DNA of 64,000 nucleotides from Ryuthela nishihirai (GCA_038380435.1 JAWZYU010000020.1:48222307-48286306); one strand, 5' to 3'. Shown: positions 19,316 to 30,844, counted from the stretch's first letter. Notes: a model not told the origin generated them from the letters alone. Program-made: numbers and translations.

Positions 19316-19660
19316 CTGTAGTTCCCAGATTCGAGTCCCAGCTGGGTCAGCGTTGAGATTTATCTCCGTAAAATTCCCCGCCCTGACCACGGTCAGTAGG
19401 GGACACCGATGGGCTTCGAAAGGCCGCCGTCCGTCGGATGGGACGTTAAGCCGTGGCTCCGTGTGCGGGAGAGCCATACCCTGTGCACGTTAAAGAACAC
19501 GCTGGATGGCCTTGACGGGAGGCTACCATCTGTCTCCCAACAGCTGTACCAGTGGGTCCCCTCCCCCAACCTTCTCTGAGCCTTCGGGGTCCATGTGACC
19601 TGGCCATTTAGCCCATGGTGTGCAAAAAAGTGCCGCTCAGAGGTAAAACAACCCAACCCA
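19316..19660 (+). mobile_element. SINE-A, 5'-truncated copy with 12-bp target duplication
   Basis: It starts inside the tRNA-like head (ctgtagttcccag) and runs to aaaacaacccaaccca. The 12-bp acctattctaag lies at 19304-19315 and again at 19661-19672, so the truncation happened at insertion. Confidence 0.92.
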
Positions 19661-19904
19661 ACCTATTCTAAGGATATTTCTCATAAACGACCGAAGCCAT
19701 TTTAATTCTTAACAACTGAAAACGCTAATAACTCTAATGCCGAAACATTCACGTTTTACACAAATCTAATCTAATTAACTGCTGACGTTCTTGCATATTC
19801 TTCAAAATTAGCACTATTCTATTAACAATATAACGTACATTTTCACACTTCTGTGCCGCATCTCACGTATCTCGTAATAAAACAGTCACGCTAACATTGT
19901 TGTA

Positions 19905-20045
19905 TGTACACACTTCGCTTCAAACCATTACTTCGGTAGAAAGAAAATGCAGCAAAGAAACATTCATATCTTACCTCGGATTCGAACCCAGGTCTCTTGA
20001 TTAATAGTTAACTCGGTCGACGGGATAGTTTTGCTAAAATTCTCT
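19905..20045 (-). mobile_element. SINE-B fragment, antisense
   Basis: The complement reads cctgggttcgaatccgagg, then taagatatgaatgtttcttt, matching the B box and following text of the SINE-B copies at 36195 and 25362. It is degenerate. Confidence 0.5.
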
Positions 20046-20707
20046 CCGTCAAAGAACTTTTGAATATAGAACGCTTAAAGAATGGTAATACCAAAAAGCA
20101 TTATTAATTCCTTTAATTTAAAGCTACTACGAAAGTTCTAAAAAATATTTTACAGATGCAAAAATTCATGCCTTGGAATAAACGCATTTATTTTTACTAT
20201 GTAGTGATGGAATCTTACAACCAGAAAGTCTCAATTTATCTTTTGAACTATCAAAATATAGAAACCAATCCGAAAACATAATTTATAATGGGTTTAGGGG
20301 AAGATTAATAACTTGAAAAGAAAACTAATAGAAGAGAATGAAAGAAATATGAGATGGCGTTCGTTTTGGTAGAGAAAAAGTTTGACGCCAAACATACTTA
20401 AACAGCACGAATTTGGTGAAAAATGCGTGCAATTAATGTTCGTGTCAGAAGTCGAAAAATGTGGAAAAATGTTCTCGTTAACATGTTGAACAAGAAATGG
20501 GCGGTTCACTCGAAGTTTTGCATTTCAGCATAAAACGCAAAGGACTCAGCTCAACAAAAAAATAATCATTTTATTTAAGTAACGCTAACGCTGGGTTTTT
20601 TATTTGTTAATTTATTATTGTTTGAATAATAAATTTCACTTAACGATTCAATCATATGTTGTATAAATTATTTTATACATTATATGGTTGTGTATTGGCT
20701 CAGTAGT
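20046..20707. other. no gene recognised
   Basis: AT-rich sequence with no motif-bearing ORF; part may be the decayed LTR of the Gypsy remnant. Confidence 0.35.
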
Positions 20708-21971
20708 TACATGTGTTTATCAAAATAAGGAAACACCGACGGTGACTGGAGTACACGCAATGCGCTGTATGCATAATACAGGGACGCCGTCACCTGCGAT
20801 GTGAGGTATATAAAGGGGAGAAGAACGTTGCTGGCTATCACGTAGAATGTCTCAGGAGTAGTTGAAACAGCTCTCGTAATTGTCGACAATGTCAGATCTC
20901 ATTGACCTCCAAAAAGGCATGATCATTGGTGCACGTCCTGCAGGAGCTTCAGTAATCAGAACAGCGGAAATAGGTGTAACACGAGGAACTGTATCGAAGA
21001 TTATGACTACCTTTCAAAACCTCCAAAGGTGCAAATTGTGGACGCCATACGAAGTTGTCAGATAGGGATAGCGAACATAGGCATGGATTGTACAAACGGA
21101 AGCACAAGACCATGCACCGCAAATAGCAACAGAGTTGAACACCAGTCGGAATGATCCCATTTCTGTCATAACAGTTCGTTGGGAACTTCATCATGCCGGT
21201 ATTTATTATTTATAATATTGGTTATGTCCATGCGCAATCCACAAATCTTTGATTATCAACACCAATGCAGCAAACGTGTAAAGTGGTGAAAAGCACATAA
21301 AAACTGGGATAAAAACGTGTCATCTAGTATGATGAATCATGCTACACATTGTACCTCACCACTGGTAGAATATACGTCTGGCGAAAACCTGCAGAAGCGT
21401 ACCACCCCGACTGTGAAGCATGAAAGTGGATCCCCGATGCTGTGCGGTGCTATATCATGGCATTTAGTTATTCTGCAGGGTCATGTCACATCCGCAACGT
21501 ACCAATCCATTCTGGGAGACCACCTGCATTCAATGTTGCGGTCATTGTGCCCTAATGACTGTCCCGCTGGTCATTAAGGAATAATGCCCTGCGCGGTGCT
21601 TTATTTTCCGCTGGTTTCAAGCGGATAATGTACCCGTGCATTGTGCGAAACGTGTCAAGTTGTGGTTTGCAGAGCATGGGGTAAAGCTACCCTAACCACC
21701 TTAATCTCCAGACATCAATATTATTCAACATTTGTGGGAATATCTGGAGCGTAAGATCAGATCACACTTTCCACCTCCAGCATCACTGCCACAGTTTGTC
21801 CTTATTTTGCAAGAATGGTCCCACGTTCCATTACCGTATGTGCTTGACATGTATAAGTCTATCCTACGTTGAATTGCGTCTGTTCTGAACGCCCGAGGTT
21901 GGCCTACAGCTTATTAATAAAATGATCTCCACGAACAGTACGTGTTTCCATTAGTTTGATAAACCCCTGTA
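20708..21971 (+). mobile_element. Tc1-like DNA transposon, complete ends, decayed
   Basis: The left end (TA then catgtgtttatcaaaataag) and the complement of the right end (TA then caggggtttatcaaactaat) share the order tttatcaaa-taa-ggaaacac, and both abut TA. Total length is about 1264 bp, the normal size for Tc1. The transposase between them is broken. Confidence 0.85.
20889..21920 (+). pseudogene. Tc1-like transposase pseudogene
   Basis: The start MSDLIDLQKGMIIGARPAG leads into ASVIRTAEIGVTRGTVSKIM, a paired-like helix-turn-helix. After frameshifts it reads HAPQIATELNTSRNDPISVI and TVRWELHHAGI (second helix-turn-helix), then SGSPMLCGAISWH, TSATYQSILGDHLHSML and, near 21720, HIVQHLWEYLE-like text (the D34E region), ending with VLNARGWPTAY-like codons. 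The order matches Tc1 transposases of about 340 residues. Several stops and frameshifts make it inactive. Such enzymes cut and paste the element at TA sites. Confidence 0.82.
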
Positions 21972-22033
21972 GTGCTTCAGGCTAATAAAGAACTGTAGAG
22001 CATCCTGTTTTATCTCGCCAGTTTTATCTCGCC

Positions 22034-22228
22034 ACACCCTGTGCACGTTAAAGAACACGCTGGATGGCCTTGACGGGAGGCTACCATCTGTCTCCCACAG
22101 CTGTTCCAGTGGGTCCCCTCCCCCAAACCTTCTCTGAGCCTTCGGGGTCCTTGTGACCTGACCATTTAGCCCATGGTGTGCAAAAAAGTGCCGCTCAGAG
22201 GTAAAACAACCAACCAACCAACCAACCT
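22034..22228 (+). mobile_element. SINE-A tail half
   Basis: It starts at accctgtgcacgttaaagaa and ends at aaaacaaccaaccaaccaac. The tail carries extra CAAC repeats. The head is absent. Confidence 0.88.
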
Positions 22229-22273
22229 AAAGATTAAGGTAGAGAGCTACAGAGCCAAAGAGGGCCCAACTCA

Positions 22274-22690
22274 GTGCCACAGATGCCAGAGGATGGATAT
22301 ACTCGAAGTGGGTGTTCCAATCTCCCGAGATGCGTGAAATGTGTCGATGAGCATTTTACTAAAGATTGCGTTCGACATAAATCCGATACTCCTCCTAAAT
22401 GTGTCAATTGTGGCCTTAGCCATACGGCTATTTTTAAAGATGTACGCGCTTCCCCAAACGGGGCGTTGTGACTGCTTCGAAGGAGACCATTCCTTTGAAG
22501 AAGACAAATGGTAAGCCTGTTACTCCATAGGTTTCTTATGCTAATGCAGTTGCAAATAAAGCACCTTTTGCAAATACAAAGGATAATGAGAAATCTTTAC
22601 CCGTTAATAAACCACCAAAAAAACAACCTTCTAATCAAGCACCTCCTACTAGTGATCATACAAATGTTAATATCTTAAATGATTTATAAT
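22274..22690 (+). pseudogene. Jockey ORF1 (gag) C-terminal fragment
   Basis: The frame 22274-22471 has LPRCVKCVDEHFTKDC and PPKCVNCGLSHTAIFKDVRA, two CCHC-like knuckles of the kind found in Jockey gag proteins; the second lacks its final cysteine. A frameshift follows. The next stretch (22490-22690) is rich in K, P and N, as expected for the tail. Only about a quarter of a normal gag remains. Confidence 0.72.
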
Positions 22691-22886
22691 AGGAGATATA
22701 GAATTATATAGGATTATATATAGGATATATTAGGAGATATTTCAGATTATTAAGAGTTTGAATGTTTTTAAAATTCTGCCCACTTTTAAAACTCTCATTG
22801 CAGAGAATCAAAACGCTAACGGCTTATGGGAAAGCTTACAGTTGACTTAAAGGCTTTCGACTATTTAATATCTACGCTAAACTTTA

Positions 22887-25195
22887 ATGGATAATGCTAT
22901 TCAGAAAAATTATCTTAAGATCTTTGAATGGAATAGCCACGGTATTCTTACCGATCTTTCTGAGTTCTGTAGATTTTTGACAGATTCTCAGGCTGACATC
23001 GTCCTACTGGGCGAAACGCACCTCCGTGCCTCTGATTTACTAAAATTTCCTAACTTCGAAGATTACAGGACGGATCGCTTACACAACAATGGAGGGGGTA
23101 CTGCTGTCGTTGTCAAGAGATCCATAAAACATCACTTACTTTCTATAACTCATCTCAATACTTTAGAGACTACTGCAATAACAGTTACTGATACCAATCT
23201 TGGTACAATTAACTTTATAACTGCATACAAGCCACCAAATTCTGACTTTGTATGCGATGATTTCAATTCAATTTTTGATACAAGAATTTCTACTCTTCTG
23301 GTAGGCGATTTAAATGCTAAGAACGTAGTTTGGTACTGTAGAATCTGCAACAAGAGAGGCAGATTGCTGCTAGATTATACTACCGAGAAAGGGCTTATTG
23401 TTGATGCTGCATGCGAGCCAACTTTTTAACCTTTTAACACCATGCACAGACCAGATGTTTTGAATATGGTCGTCTTTGGCAATTTTCTACCATCCTATGG
23501 ACTTTATGTTCTGAATCAGCTAAATTCAGATCACGTACCAATCTGTTTGACTTTATTTCTGTTTACAGCTTTTACCACAGAATCACAGTCTTAGAGATTG
23601 GGAACTCTACAAAGTTATTGTCAATAATAAGATTTCTGGATCTTGCTCACCTCTTACATTCAGATCTATTAATGATTCCATTTCGGACTTTACTAATCTG
23701 TTGCGTGACTCAAGAATTGAAGCCAGCACTGAAAAAACCCCCAGGAAAGATTTTTACATTCTTCCATTGCATCTCTTCTGTCTCATCAAAGAGAAGAACA
23801 GAGCCCGACATGCATGACAAAGAACTCGGAATAAACCTGATAAAGACCTTTATTACTCCCTCAAGACAGAGGTGAGACAAAAACTCCAGGAACATAGAAG
23901 TAACTCCTGGAATAAAGAGGTGTCTTCACACTCTACGCATGATAACTCCATTTGGAAGATGATGACAGTATTTAAAAACCCTCACTTGAATTATCCCCCC
24001 ATTCATGGGGAAGCAGGAATCTGCTATAGTGAAGAAGATAAATGTGAGGCATTTTCAGATGCTCTTGAACTACAATTTCAAGATAATTTTGACCTTTCCA
24101 ACTATGAAATCTGCGAGGAAGTAGAGGATGAACTTATACGTTTTGATCAGACACAAAGATCAAAACTTTTATTTACCTCCTCTCAGGGATTGATTCAGGT
24201 TATCAAGAAGTTTAAATTAAATAAAGCAAGATGTTGAGGCATATTCCCAAGAAAGCCATAACACATCTTTGTTGTATTTTAACATACTTCTTAGAAACCA
24301 TACTTTTCCTGATATTTGGAAAAATGCCTTTGTTCGGCTTATCCACAAGCCAGGAAAGGACCCAAAATTTTCTCTGAGTTATCGCCCAATCAGCTTGCTC
24401 TCTTGCTTGGGCAAGCTGTTTGATCGAATCGTTCTGATCAGATTGGACGATTTTATCTCCCTGCACCCTCTCTTGCCTGAAACCGTTTGTTATCAGGCGA
24501 AACAGATCAACTGAAATTCTCAGTGGTGCCGAAAATCGCCGAATCTTTGAATAAGAAAGAAACAGTTGCTGCTGTCTTTCTAGACGTGGTTAAAGCTTTT
24601 GACCGTGTCTGGACGGATGGTTTGATTTACAAGTTAATTAAGATGGGTGTACCTTTGGGTTTCACCAGTATTTTAGTCATATTTGTCAAATAGAACTTTT
24701 CAAGTGCAGGTAAAAGCCTTTCTATCTACAAAGACAGTAATGGCCGCTGGAGTACCCCAAGACTCTCTCCTAGGTCCTTCTCTCTCTTCGTTCTACCTTT
24801 ATGATATGCCATCTTTTGACCGCATCCTATTAGCCCAATATGCTGATGATACTGCCCTTCTTTCCCCCTCATTGGGTCCAGTGATTGCTATGAACAGGCT
24901 GCAGAGATGTCTTGATGAGGTGGCACGATAAATGGAAGATCAAGAAAAACACTGAGAAGAGCACTGCCAACCTCTACAGTGGAAAACTTATTAAAAACTC
25001 AAAACCTTTAAACTTTTCAAATAAACCAATTGAATAGCAAAAGAACATCAAATATTTGGGTATAACCCTACATAAAAAGCTCAAAAGGGACCTTCATATT
25101 CTTGATATTATCACTAACGTCAATGCAGTAAAATATCAAATAGGACCTCTCATTCAGAGAAATGCTGTCTTGATGATTGACCATAAAGTATTACC
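22887..25195 (+). pseudogene. Jockey ORF2: endonuclease-reverse transcriptase, broken
   Basis: The frame 22887-23429 is an APE endonuclease: LKIFEWNSHGI, DIVLLGETHLRA (catalytic E), ITAYKPPN and LVGDLNAKNVVW (catalytic D; the usual N is L-N-A-K here). Its C-terminal part (SDHVPI) is shifted, near 23520. Reverse transcriptase fragments follow: FIRLIHKPGKD-like text, SYRPISLLSCLGKLFDRIV, VAAVFLDVVKAFDRVW (motif A), AGVPQDSLLGPSLS (motif B, Q-G altered to Q-D) and LAQYADDTALL (motif C). KYLGITLHKKL begins the post-RT domain, which breaks off near 25195. Multiple frameshifts (near 23430, 23880, 24240, 24520, 24690, 24930) make it inactive. Confidence 0.82.
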
Positions 25196-25225
25196 GTACA
25201 GTCGCTCAAAAAAGTATCCGAACAT
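25196..25225 (+). other. possible Tc1/mariner terminal repeat
   Basis: It starts TA then cagtcgctcaaaaaagtatc, a form common at Tc1/mariner ends. No inverted partner was found nearby, so it is either a lone end or chance. Confidence 0.35.
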
Positions 25226-25310
25226 TATGGTTGATTACAGAATTCAGAAAAAAATTTTTGGCAACGATTTTTTTTAGAAATTAGTGATCTGGCAACCTTC
25301 GTGTCACGTG

Positions 25311-25575
25311 ACACGTGTCAGATCTCTGTGGCAAGCAGCTGTTTCAGGGGGTATTTATTTTAGCCGTTCCGTGGCTGACTGGGAGCGCGCTTGGCTGCTG
25401 ATGAACGGGACCTGGGTTCGAGCCCCGGGTAAGACATGGATGTTTGTTTTGTCTTTCTGCTGAGGTCTCGCCATCGTCACATATCTTCTACTCTGGAGTA
25501 TTAAACTAACAGGCTCCTGTTAGACCTCTGTGGCAAGCAACTCCTTGAGGGGATAATTTTTTTTAAACAAGGTTT
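25311..25575 (+). mobile_element. SINE-B, tail fragment joined to a full copy
   Basis: A SINE-B tail (gatctctgtggcaagcagct) at 25319-25362 is followed at once by a full unit. The tRNA-like head is gtggctgactgggagcgcgc with B box gggttcgagccccgggtaag, then the body, and a second tail (gacctctgtggcaagcaact, cttgagggg) ending in T-rich sequence. This is a head-to-tail partial dimer. Confidence 0.75.
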
Positions 25576-26319
25576 CCTCTTATTCAAATTCTGGTGTCTT
25601 TAAAAATTAACGTTAATCCATTTATTCATATGCTATGGGAAGGTAAGGAATCGATAATTTACATTCTAAAAAAATCTTAATAACCTAATATATATAAGTT
25701 AAATAAATAATACACTGGTAAATTAATAACCATCTATATACATACGTATTACTCACTGTATATGCTTATGCATATAAGCAATAATATACAGTATATATTA
25801 TTAATTAGAGTTTCAACGAAATATTTTTCTAAAATATGTCGTTAAAATCCGAGACGCCGGAGCCCGAAGTAGTCCATTTTGTTTTGAGGTCGAGCTCGCC
25901 TAGGCTCAGCCCGACAATGCCCGAATTCATTTCTAATACCTATCATCCTTTTAAATAGTTTTTCTGTGTGTTTGATCAAGAATCCCTTCCTAACGATATC
26001 GGTACACAATTTCCTCTTATTATAAAACAACCTACGGGTCTGACTCCCCTTAATGATATTACGACAACCTGACCATTCCTGACAGTAATTACAAAAGTTT
26101 TATATCCAGTTCTGTTATTCAAGTAGCGTGTGCATTTGGTCGGAACTGCAACTCAAGAAATGAGTGACTTTCTCGAAATAAAGAATTAATTAGAGTAGTG
26201 ATAAAGCAGTCGGATACCTTTGGTTTGCGCTGAGATTAACGTGCGCAACCAACCATTATTATTAACTATTCTATTAGTAGTTTGGAGAAGATTTTTGATA
26301 AGAATAGTTATAATCAATG
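25576..26319. other. no gene recognised, AT-rich
   Basis: Includes microsatellite-like TATA repeats (25680-25810) and no motif-bearing ORF. Confidence 0.4.
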
Positions 26320-27205
26320 TTATAAGTAGAGAGCTGCAGTAGATTCGCGGTTTTATCAACGGATATCTGCGTTTAAAAGCGTTCGCGGATAAAAAGAAAT
26401 TAATGTTAATGCGGATAGCCGATAAAACTACTGGTACAAAAATTGATGCTAACGCCGACAGCGAATAAAATCTATAGAAACATGAGGAAATATTACTGCA
26501 TTATTGATCGCTGACACGAGTGAAAAACATTACTTGAAAACTATGAAAAGAACTGATTTGAAAATTCAGTGATGATATTCACTTTGAAAATAGATACATA
26601 CATACACTGGACTAAAGTCACAAATAAAAAAAAAGTGAAATAAATGATTTTATTTTGACAAAGCAAATATTCAAAAAGTTACTCGAATATTGCGTATAAA
26701 TCCGCAATTAAATCGTGAAAATTTCGATCGTGAACATCACGAGGTTTACAGAGTGAAATGTAATGGAGAGGTACTGCTTAGTAAAAAAGAGGGCCGTTCC
26801 ATAAAAAAAGAATACCTTTCCATAATCACGGAGACTTCATCTAAAAGAACAAATTTAATTCAGAAAAAATTAAAAAATTGCATTATTTATATTATGTTTA
26901 TCTAATATTTAGTAAGGCATAATTCTAATATATAGGTTTTTTTTTATCACAGTATAATTTTTTAATAATTAGTCATTAATAAACTATTAGTTTTATTTCT
27001 TTTACTCAAAAACAATACCTGAGACAAAGCGTTTGTAAGACCTCGTCGGTTATTAAGGAGCTAATATGCACGGATGCTGATCAAGTTTGGCGGATGTAGG
27101 TGCGGATAAGACCTTGCGGATGCGAATTAGACTTTGCTGATGTGGGTGTGGATAAGACCTTACGGATAGAACTTTTGGTATCAGTACAGAGCTCTAGTTA
27201 TAAGT
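26320..27205 (+). mobile_element. non-autonomous hAT-like element with 8-bp target duplication
   Basis: The 8-bp ttataagt occurs at 26320-26327 and 27198-27205. The element (26328-27197, 870 bp) starts agagagctgcagtag and the complement of its end starts ctagagctctgtact, a short imperfect terminal repeat. The subterminal parts are rich in gcggat/gcggata motifs, a pattern I associate with hAT subterminal repeats. There is no transposase ORF. A related fragment lies at 5685-5825. Confidence 0.7.
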
Positions 27206-27781
27206 TGAACGATAAGTTTAGCATTGTTAAAAATGTGAAATACCTACGTAGCATATCAATAAGTTTCGCAAACTAAGTTTTAAAGAATTTAAATAGTTTA
27301 CAAAACGTTTTTTCTTTTGTAAAAGAATGTTGCTGATCTGATAGTACTTTTAGATGCTGTTTACGTAATTCACTTGCCACTAGCATTGATCAATTTATGG
27401 AAATATACTTGGAAAATGGGTTCATTCGACCCAGTGCTTAAAATACATAACGGTATTTTCCCCATGTTTCTTTGAATTTAAATCGCGTGAGTGTTTCCAT
27501 AGTTGCTTCTAAATTAATTATTATTATTTTAATATTTACTTTTACAAAGGCTTATTCATCTTTTCTGCTGAATAATAATCGTTTTTATTGGAAATAAGAA
27601 GGAAGATTTTTTTATCATCAACAGATCAAATTTCGATTCAAATCTTTTTATGTGCATCATGCTTTCGTGGGTTCTAAGGACTTCCATGCATTATGTAAAA
27701 CACTATTTTCTATTTTACTAAAGCACAATTTACATTTCTAAATCCTGCATTTGTCTCCTTAATTCCCATCCTGCTTTAGAC
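27206..27781. other. no gene recognised, AT-rich
   Basis: No motif-bearing ORF or known repeat was identified. Confidence 0.4.
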
Positions 27782-27791
27782 GAGAAAGGGG

Positions 27792-28180
27792 TTGGGTTGG
27801 GTTGTTTTACCTCTGAGCGGCACTTTTTTGCACACCATGGACTAAATGGCCAGGTCACATGGACCCCGAAGGCTCAGAGAAGGTTGGGGGAGGGGACCCA
27901 TTGGAACAGCTGTTGGGAGACAGATGGTAGCCTCCTGTCAAGGCCATCCAGCGTGTTCTTTAACGTGCACAGGGTATGGCTCTCCCGCACACGGGGCCAC
28001 GGCTTAACGTCCCATCCGACGGACGGCGGCCTTTCCAAGCCCATCGGTGTCCCCTACTGACCGTGGGCAGGGCGGGGAATTTTGCGGAGATAACTCTCAA
28101 CGCTGACCCAGCTGGGACTCGAACCTAGGAACTACAGATTACGAGCCTGGCGCGCTACCGACTGAGCCACCCCCGCCCCG
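27792..28180 (-). mobile_element. SINE-A, full-length antisense copy with 10-bp target duplication
   Basis: It runs from ttgggttgggttgttttacc to ctgagccacccccgccccg and is 389 bp. The 10-bp gagaaagggg flanks it at 27782-27791 and 28181-28190. It is close to the 39141 copy, so it is young. Confidence 0.94.
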
Positions 28181-28190
28181 GAGAAAGGGG

Positions 28191-28443
28191 AAACTGTTGG
28201 CCTTGGAAAGACTACTGTCCGTCGAATGGAACGTTAATGCCGCGGTTTCATGTACAGAAGAGTCATAACTTGTGTTCGTTAAAGAACATGCTGGATGGCC
28301 TTAACGAGAGGCTATCATCTGTCTACTGATAACTTTTCAGTGGATCATCTTCCCAAACCTTCTCTGAACACATGGAGTCCTTATGACCTGGCCATTTAGC
28401 CCACTGTGGGGAAAAATGGCGCTTAGAGGTAAAACAACCCAAC
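28191..28443 (+). mobile_element. SINE-A, 5'-truncated sense copy
   Basis: It begins in the core (cttggaaagactactgtccg) and ends gaggtaaaacaacccaac. With the preceding antisense copy it makes an inverted SINE pair. Confidence 0.85.
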
Positions 28444-28556
28444 ATTTTCAAATATCAATTTCTGAACTGATAATTCTCTATGTGCTATTTAATTGGAAAA
28501 CTGAAAAACTTTTAAAAACTAGGAAAGTTTACAAAACAACTTTAATTCATAAATCA

Positions 28557-28935
28557 GTGGCTGGGATGGCTCAGTCTGTAGCGCGCCAGACTCGTAGTCT
28601 ATAGTTCTCAGGTTCGAGTCCTATTTGGGCCAGCGATTAGATTCATCTCCACAAAACTCCGCACCCTGCCCTCGATCAGTAGGAGACACTAATTGGCTTG
28701 GAAATGCTGCCGTCCGTGAGATGGGACCTTAAACCATGTCTCCATGTGCAGGACAGCCATACCTGCGTACATTAAAGAACACTATGGATGGCCTTCACTG
28801 AATGTTGCCATCCCTCTCCTAATAACTGACCAGTGGTTCCTCCCAATCTTCTCTGAGCCATCGGGGTCTTTGTGACTTGGCCATTTAGCCCATCGTGTGC
28901 AAAAAGAGTGCCTTAAGAAGTAAAACAACTCAACT
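28557..28935 (+). mobile_element. SINE-A, sense copy, diverged, nearly full length
   Basis: Head gggatggctcagtctgtagc with B box aggttcgagtcc; tail gtaaaacaactcaact. The flanks cataaatca (28548-28556) and cataagtca (28936-28944) form a likely 9-bp target duplication with one mismatch. Confidence 0.88.
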
Positions 28936-29050
28936 CATAAGTCAATAGCTAACTGGTAAATTATTGATACTCCAATTAGCCAATTTTCTATGAAAACTGT
29001 GGATGCGTTTACTGCGAAAGTTCAATTTCCAACTGCATTGCGTTAAAGGG
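28936..29050 (+). repeat. flank shared with 53756-53860
   Basis: After the SINE tail the text taaattattg, ctatgaaaactgtggatgcg, actgcgaaagtt matches the sequence after the SINE at 53502-53755. The two SINE loci therefore share non-SINE flank. Confidence 0.7.
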
Positions 29051-29283
29051 CCAATGATCGGCACATTTGAAAGTTTTAATTTCACATTTCTGTATTGTTC
29101 GTGATTATCAGTTTTAGAAAAATGTTTGCATAATTTGTTATAAAAGAAAACAAAAGCACTACTTCAAGCAGTTATTTGCCACAGACGACTGAGAGATATG
29201 TAAAAATATCACTAAACGGAGGGGAAATATATATTTGTCCTGTTTTCCGAAAACAATTTCTAAAAAGAAATATATATATATAT

Positions 29284-29580
29284 ATTTACGTTATGATATA
29301 CCTCATACACCAGCGTCTCGGGCTTGGGATTAAAATGAGAGGCAAAAGTTGAAAATTCTTTTGTCGCAAAAGAAGGAGAAAGTTGTTAGAAGCTGGCGAT
29401 TATATTTTATTCATGTCTTACAGATGTTAAACTTCTCCGGCATACATTATTCGATGAAATATGTTTTTAAAGCTGGGTTTGGTTCATTTTTCCTTACCTC
29501 TCACGAGTAGGAAACATAACCGTGTACTTAGTAAACAGGATTTCATAACAGAATCTTTAGAATGAGATGCGGAAAACGAA
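29284..29580 (+). repeat. long inverted repeat, left arm
   Basis: About 297 bp, matching the complement of 29755-30050 with only about six to eight visible differences and no clear indels. It carries no motif-bearing ORF. Confidence 0.93.
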
Positions 29581-29754
29581 TGATATATATATTTTTAGGT
29601 TGGTTGTAATATATAGTTTCTTTTTTAACATTTTTACAGGTAGAATATTCTACAGGATTATTGTTACAAATATTTAATGAATAAGTGAATATAGAAATAT
29701 GTAAAGGGTATCTATTTATGTATTTACCAAGCCAGGATTTAAGAAAAAAATGTG
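29581..29754. other. 174-bp loop of the long inverted repeat
   Basis: AT-rich with no recognised feature. Confidence 0.8.
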
Positions 29755-30050
29755 TTCGTTTCCGCATCTCATTCTAAAGATTCTGTTATGAAATCCTGTT
29801 TACTAAGTACACGGTTATGTTTCCTACTCGTGAGACGTAAGGAAAAATGAACCAAACCCAGCTTTAAAAACATATTTCATCGAATAATGTATGCCGGAGA
29901 AGTTTAACATCTGTAAGACATGAATAAAATATAATCGCCAGCTTCTAACAACGTTCTCCTTCTTTTGCGACAAAAGAATTTTCAACTTTTGCCTCTCATT
30001 TCAATCCCAAGCCCGAGACGCTGGTGTATGAGGTATATCACAGCGTAAAT
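29755..30050 (-). repeat. long inverted repeat, right arm
   Basis: Partner of 29284-29580. The outer ends (atttacg and its complement) have no obvious target duplication. Confidence 0.93.
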
Positions 30051-30844
30051 AATTTGGCTAAGTCCCGGGGGAGTCTGTGACAAAGCGACTTGTAGAAGAT
30101 GGCTCAGCTTAATGAGGAACGGAGCTTGGACTTCTAGGTGTGTAGTTTGGAGGGCAAGGAAAAGGGGAGGAAATGTTATCTCTGGTTGCCTGTCATAGCT
30201 AATGACATCGCCTGCAGTTGGGGAAGAAGATAACAAGGTAGGAAGGGTAAGATAACTCTAACATCAAACTGTTCTGGAACCTTTAGGCTTCTGACGTTCC
30301 TCTGTACTTTCTACTGTCAAAACATATGCTTTATTGTGAAGAACGCGGTTTAGAAGGTTGAAAATACATATGATGGATATCGTTGTTAAGGGATCCATGC
30401 AAAGGTGAATAAATAAAGTGAGAGCAGGTCATTGATCAACGATTTGATATTAGTAACAAAAACTTTAGCACAGTGTGCTATAGGTTCACGTGTCGTAGTT
30501 GTGTGTTTGCCTTTGATATTTATATTAATGGCTCATAAATCTTTCTAAAGTTTTGTTTATCATGTGTTTTCTCTTATTTGGGGGGATGGATGGGAACGGA
30601 AGGGATAGAAACTTCAGTCTATTGGTCAGAATTAATTTTTAATATTACCTTTCATGAAAAATAAGTTTTAAGGGTGCAAAGTCAATCAAAGCGAAGTCGT
30701 GATATCACTTATCACGAAAAATGAATCGTGAGCATCAAGGGGCTGGTTTGACCAAGGCTACATCGATAGTAAAGGCCATGACAATAGTTTTCATAATATC
30801 ATAAATCAAAGATCACAGAGTGACAGAATGAAGTACCGGGCTAC
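30051..30844. other. no gene recognised
   Basis: It contains an 84-codon minus-strand ORF (30236-29982) that runs into the inverted-repeat arm. I recognise no motif in it and see no splice context. Confidence 0.35.

Larger units (their letters stand above)
22230..25195 (+). mobile_element. Jockey-clade LINE, broken copy
   Basis: Gag zinc knuckles, endonuclease, reverse transcriptase and part of the post-RT region follow one another on the plus strand, with many stops and frameshifts. The 5' end abuts a SINE tail. The 3' end is lost at about 25195, where a Tc1-type terminal sequence starts. Confidence 0.82.

Noticed and set aside
27797..28060. Recurring ORF starting MGCFTSERHFFAHHGLNGQV seen at several loci
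   Set aside because: These are chance translations of the SINE-A sequence, in the same frame in each copy.
29982..30236. 84-codon ORF entering the inverted-repeat arm
   Set aside because: No motif, no splice signals, and it crosses the arm boundary.
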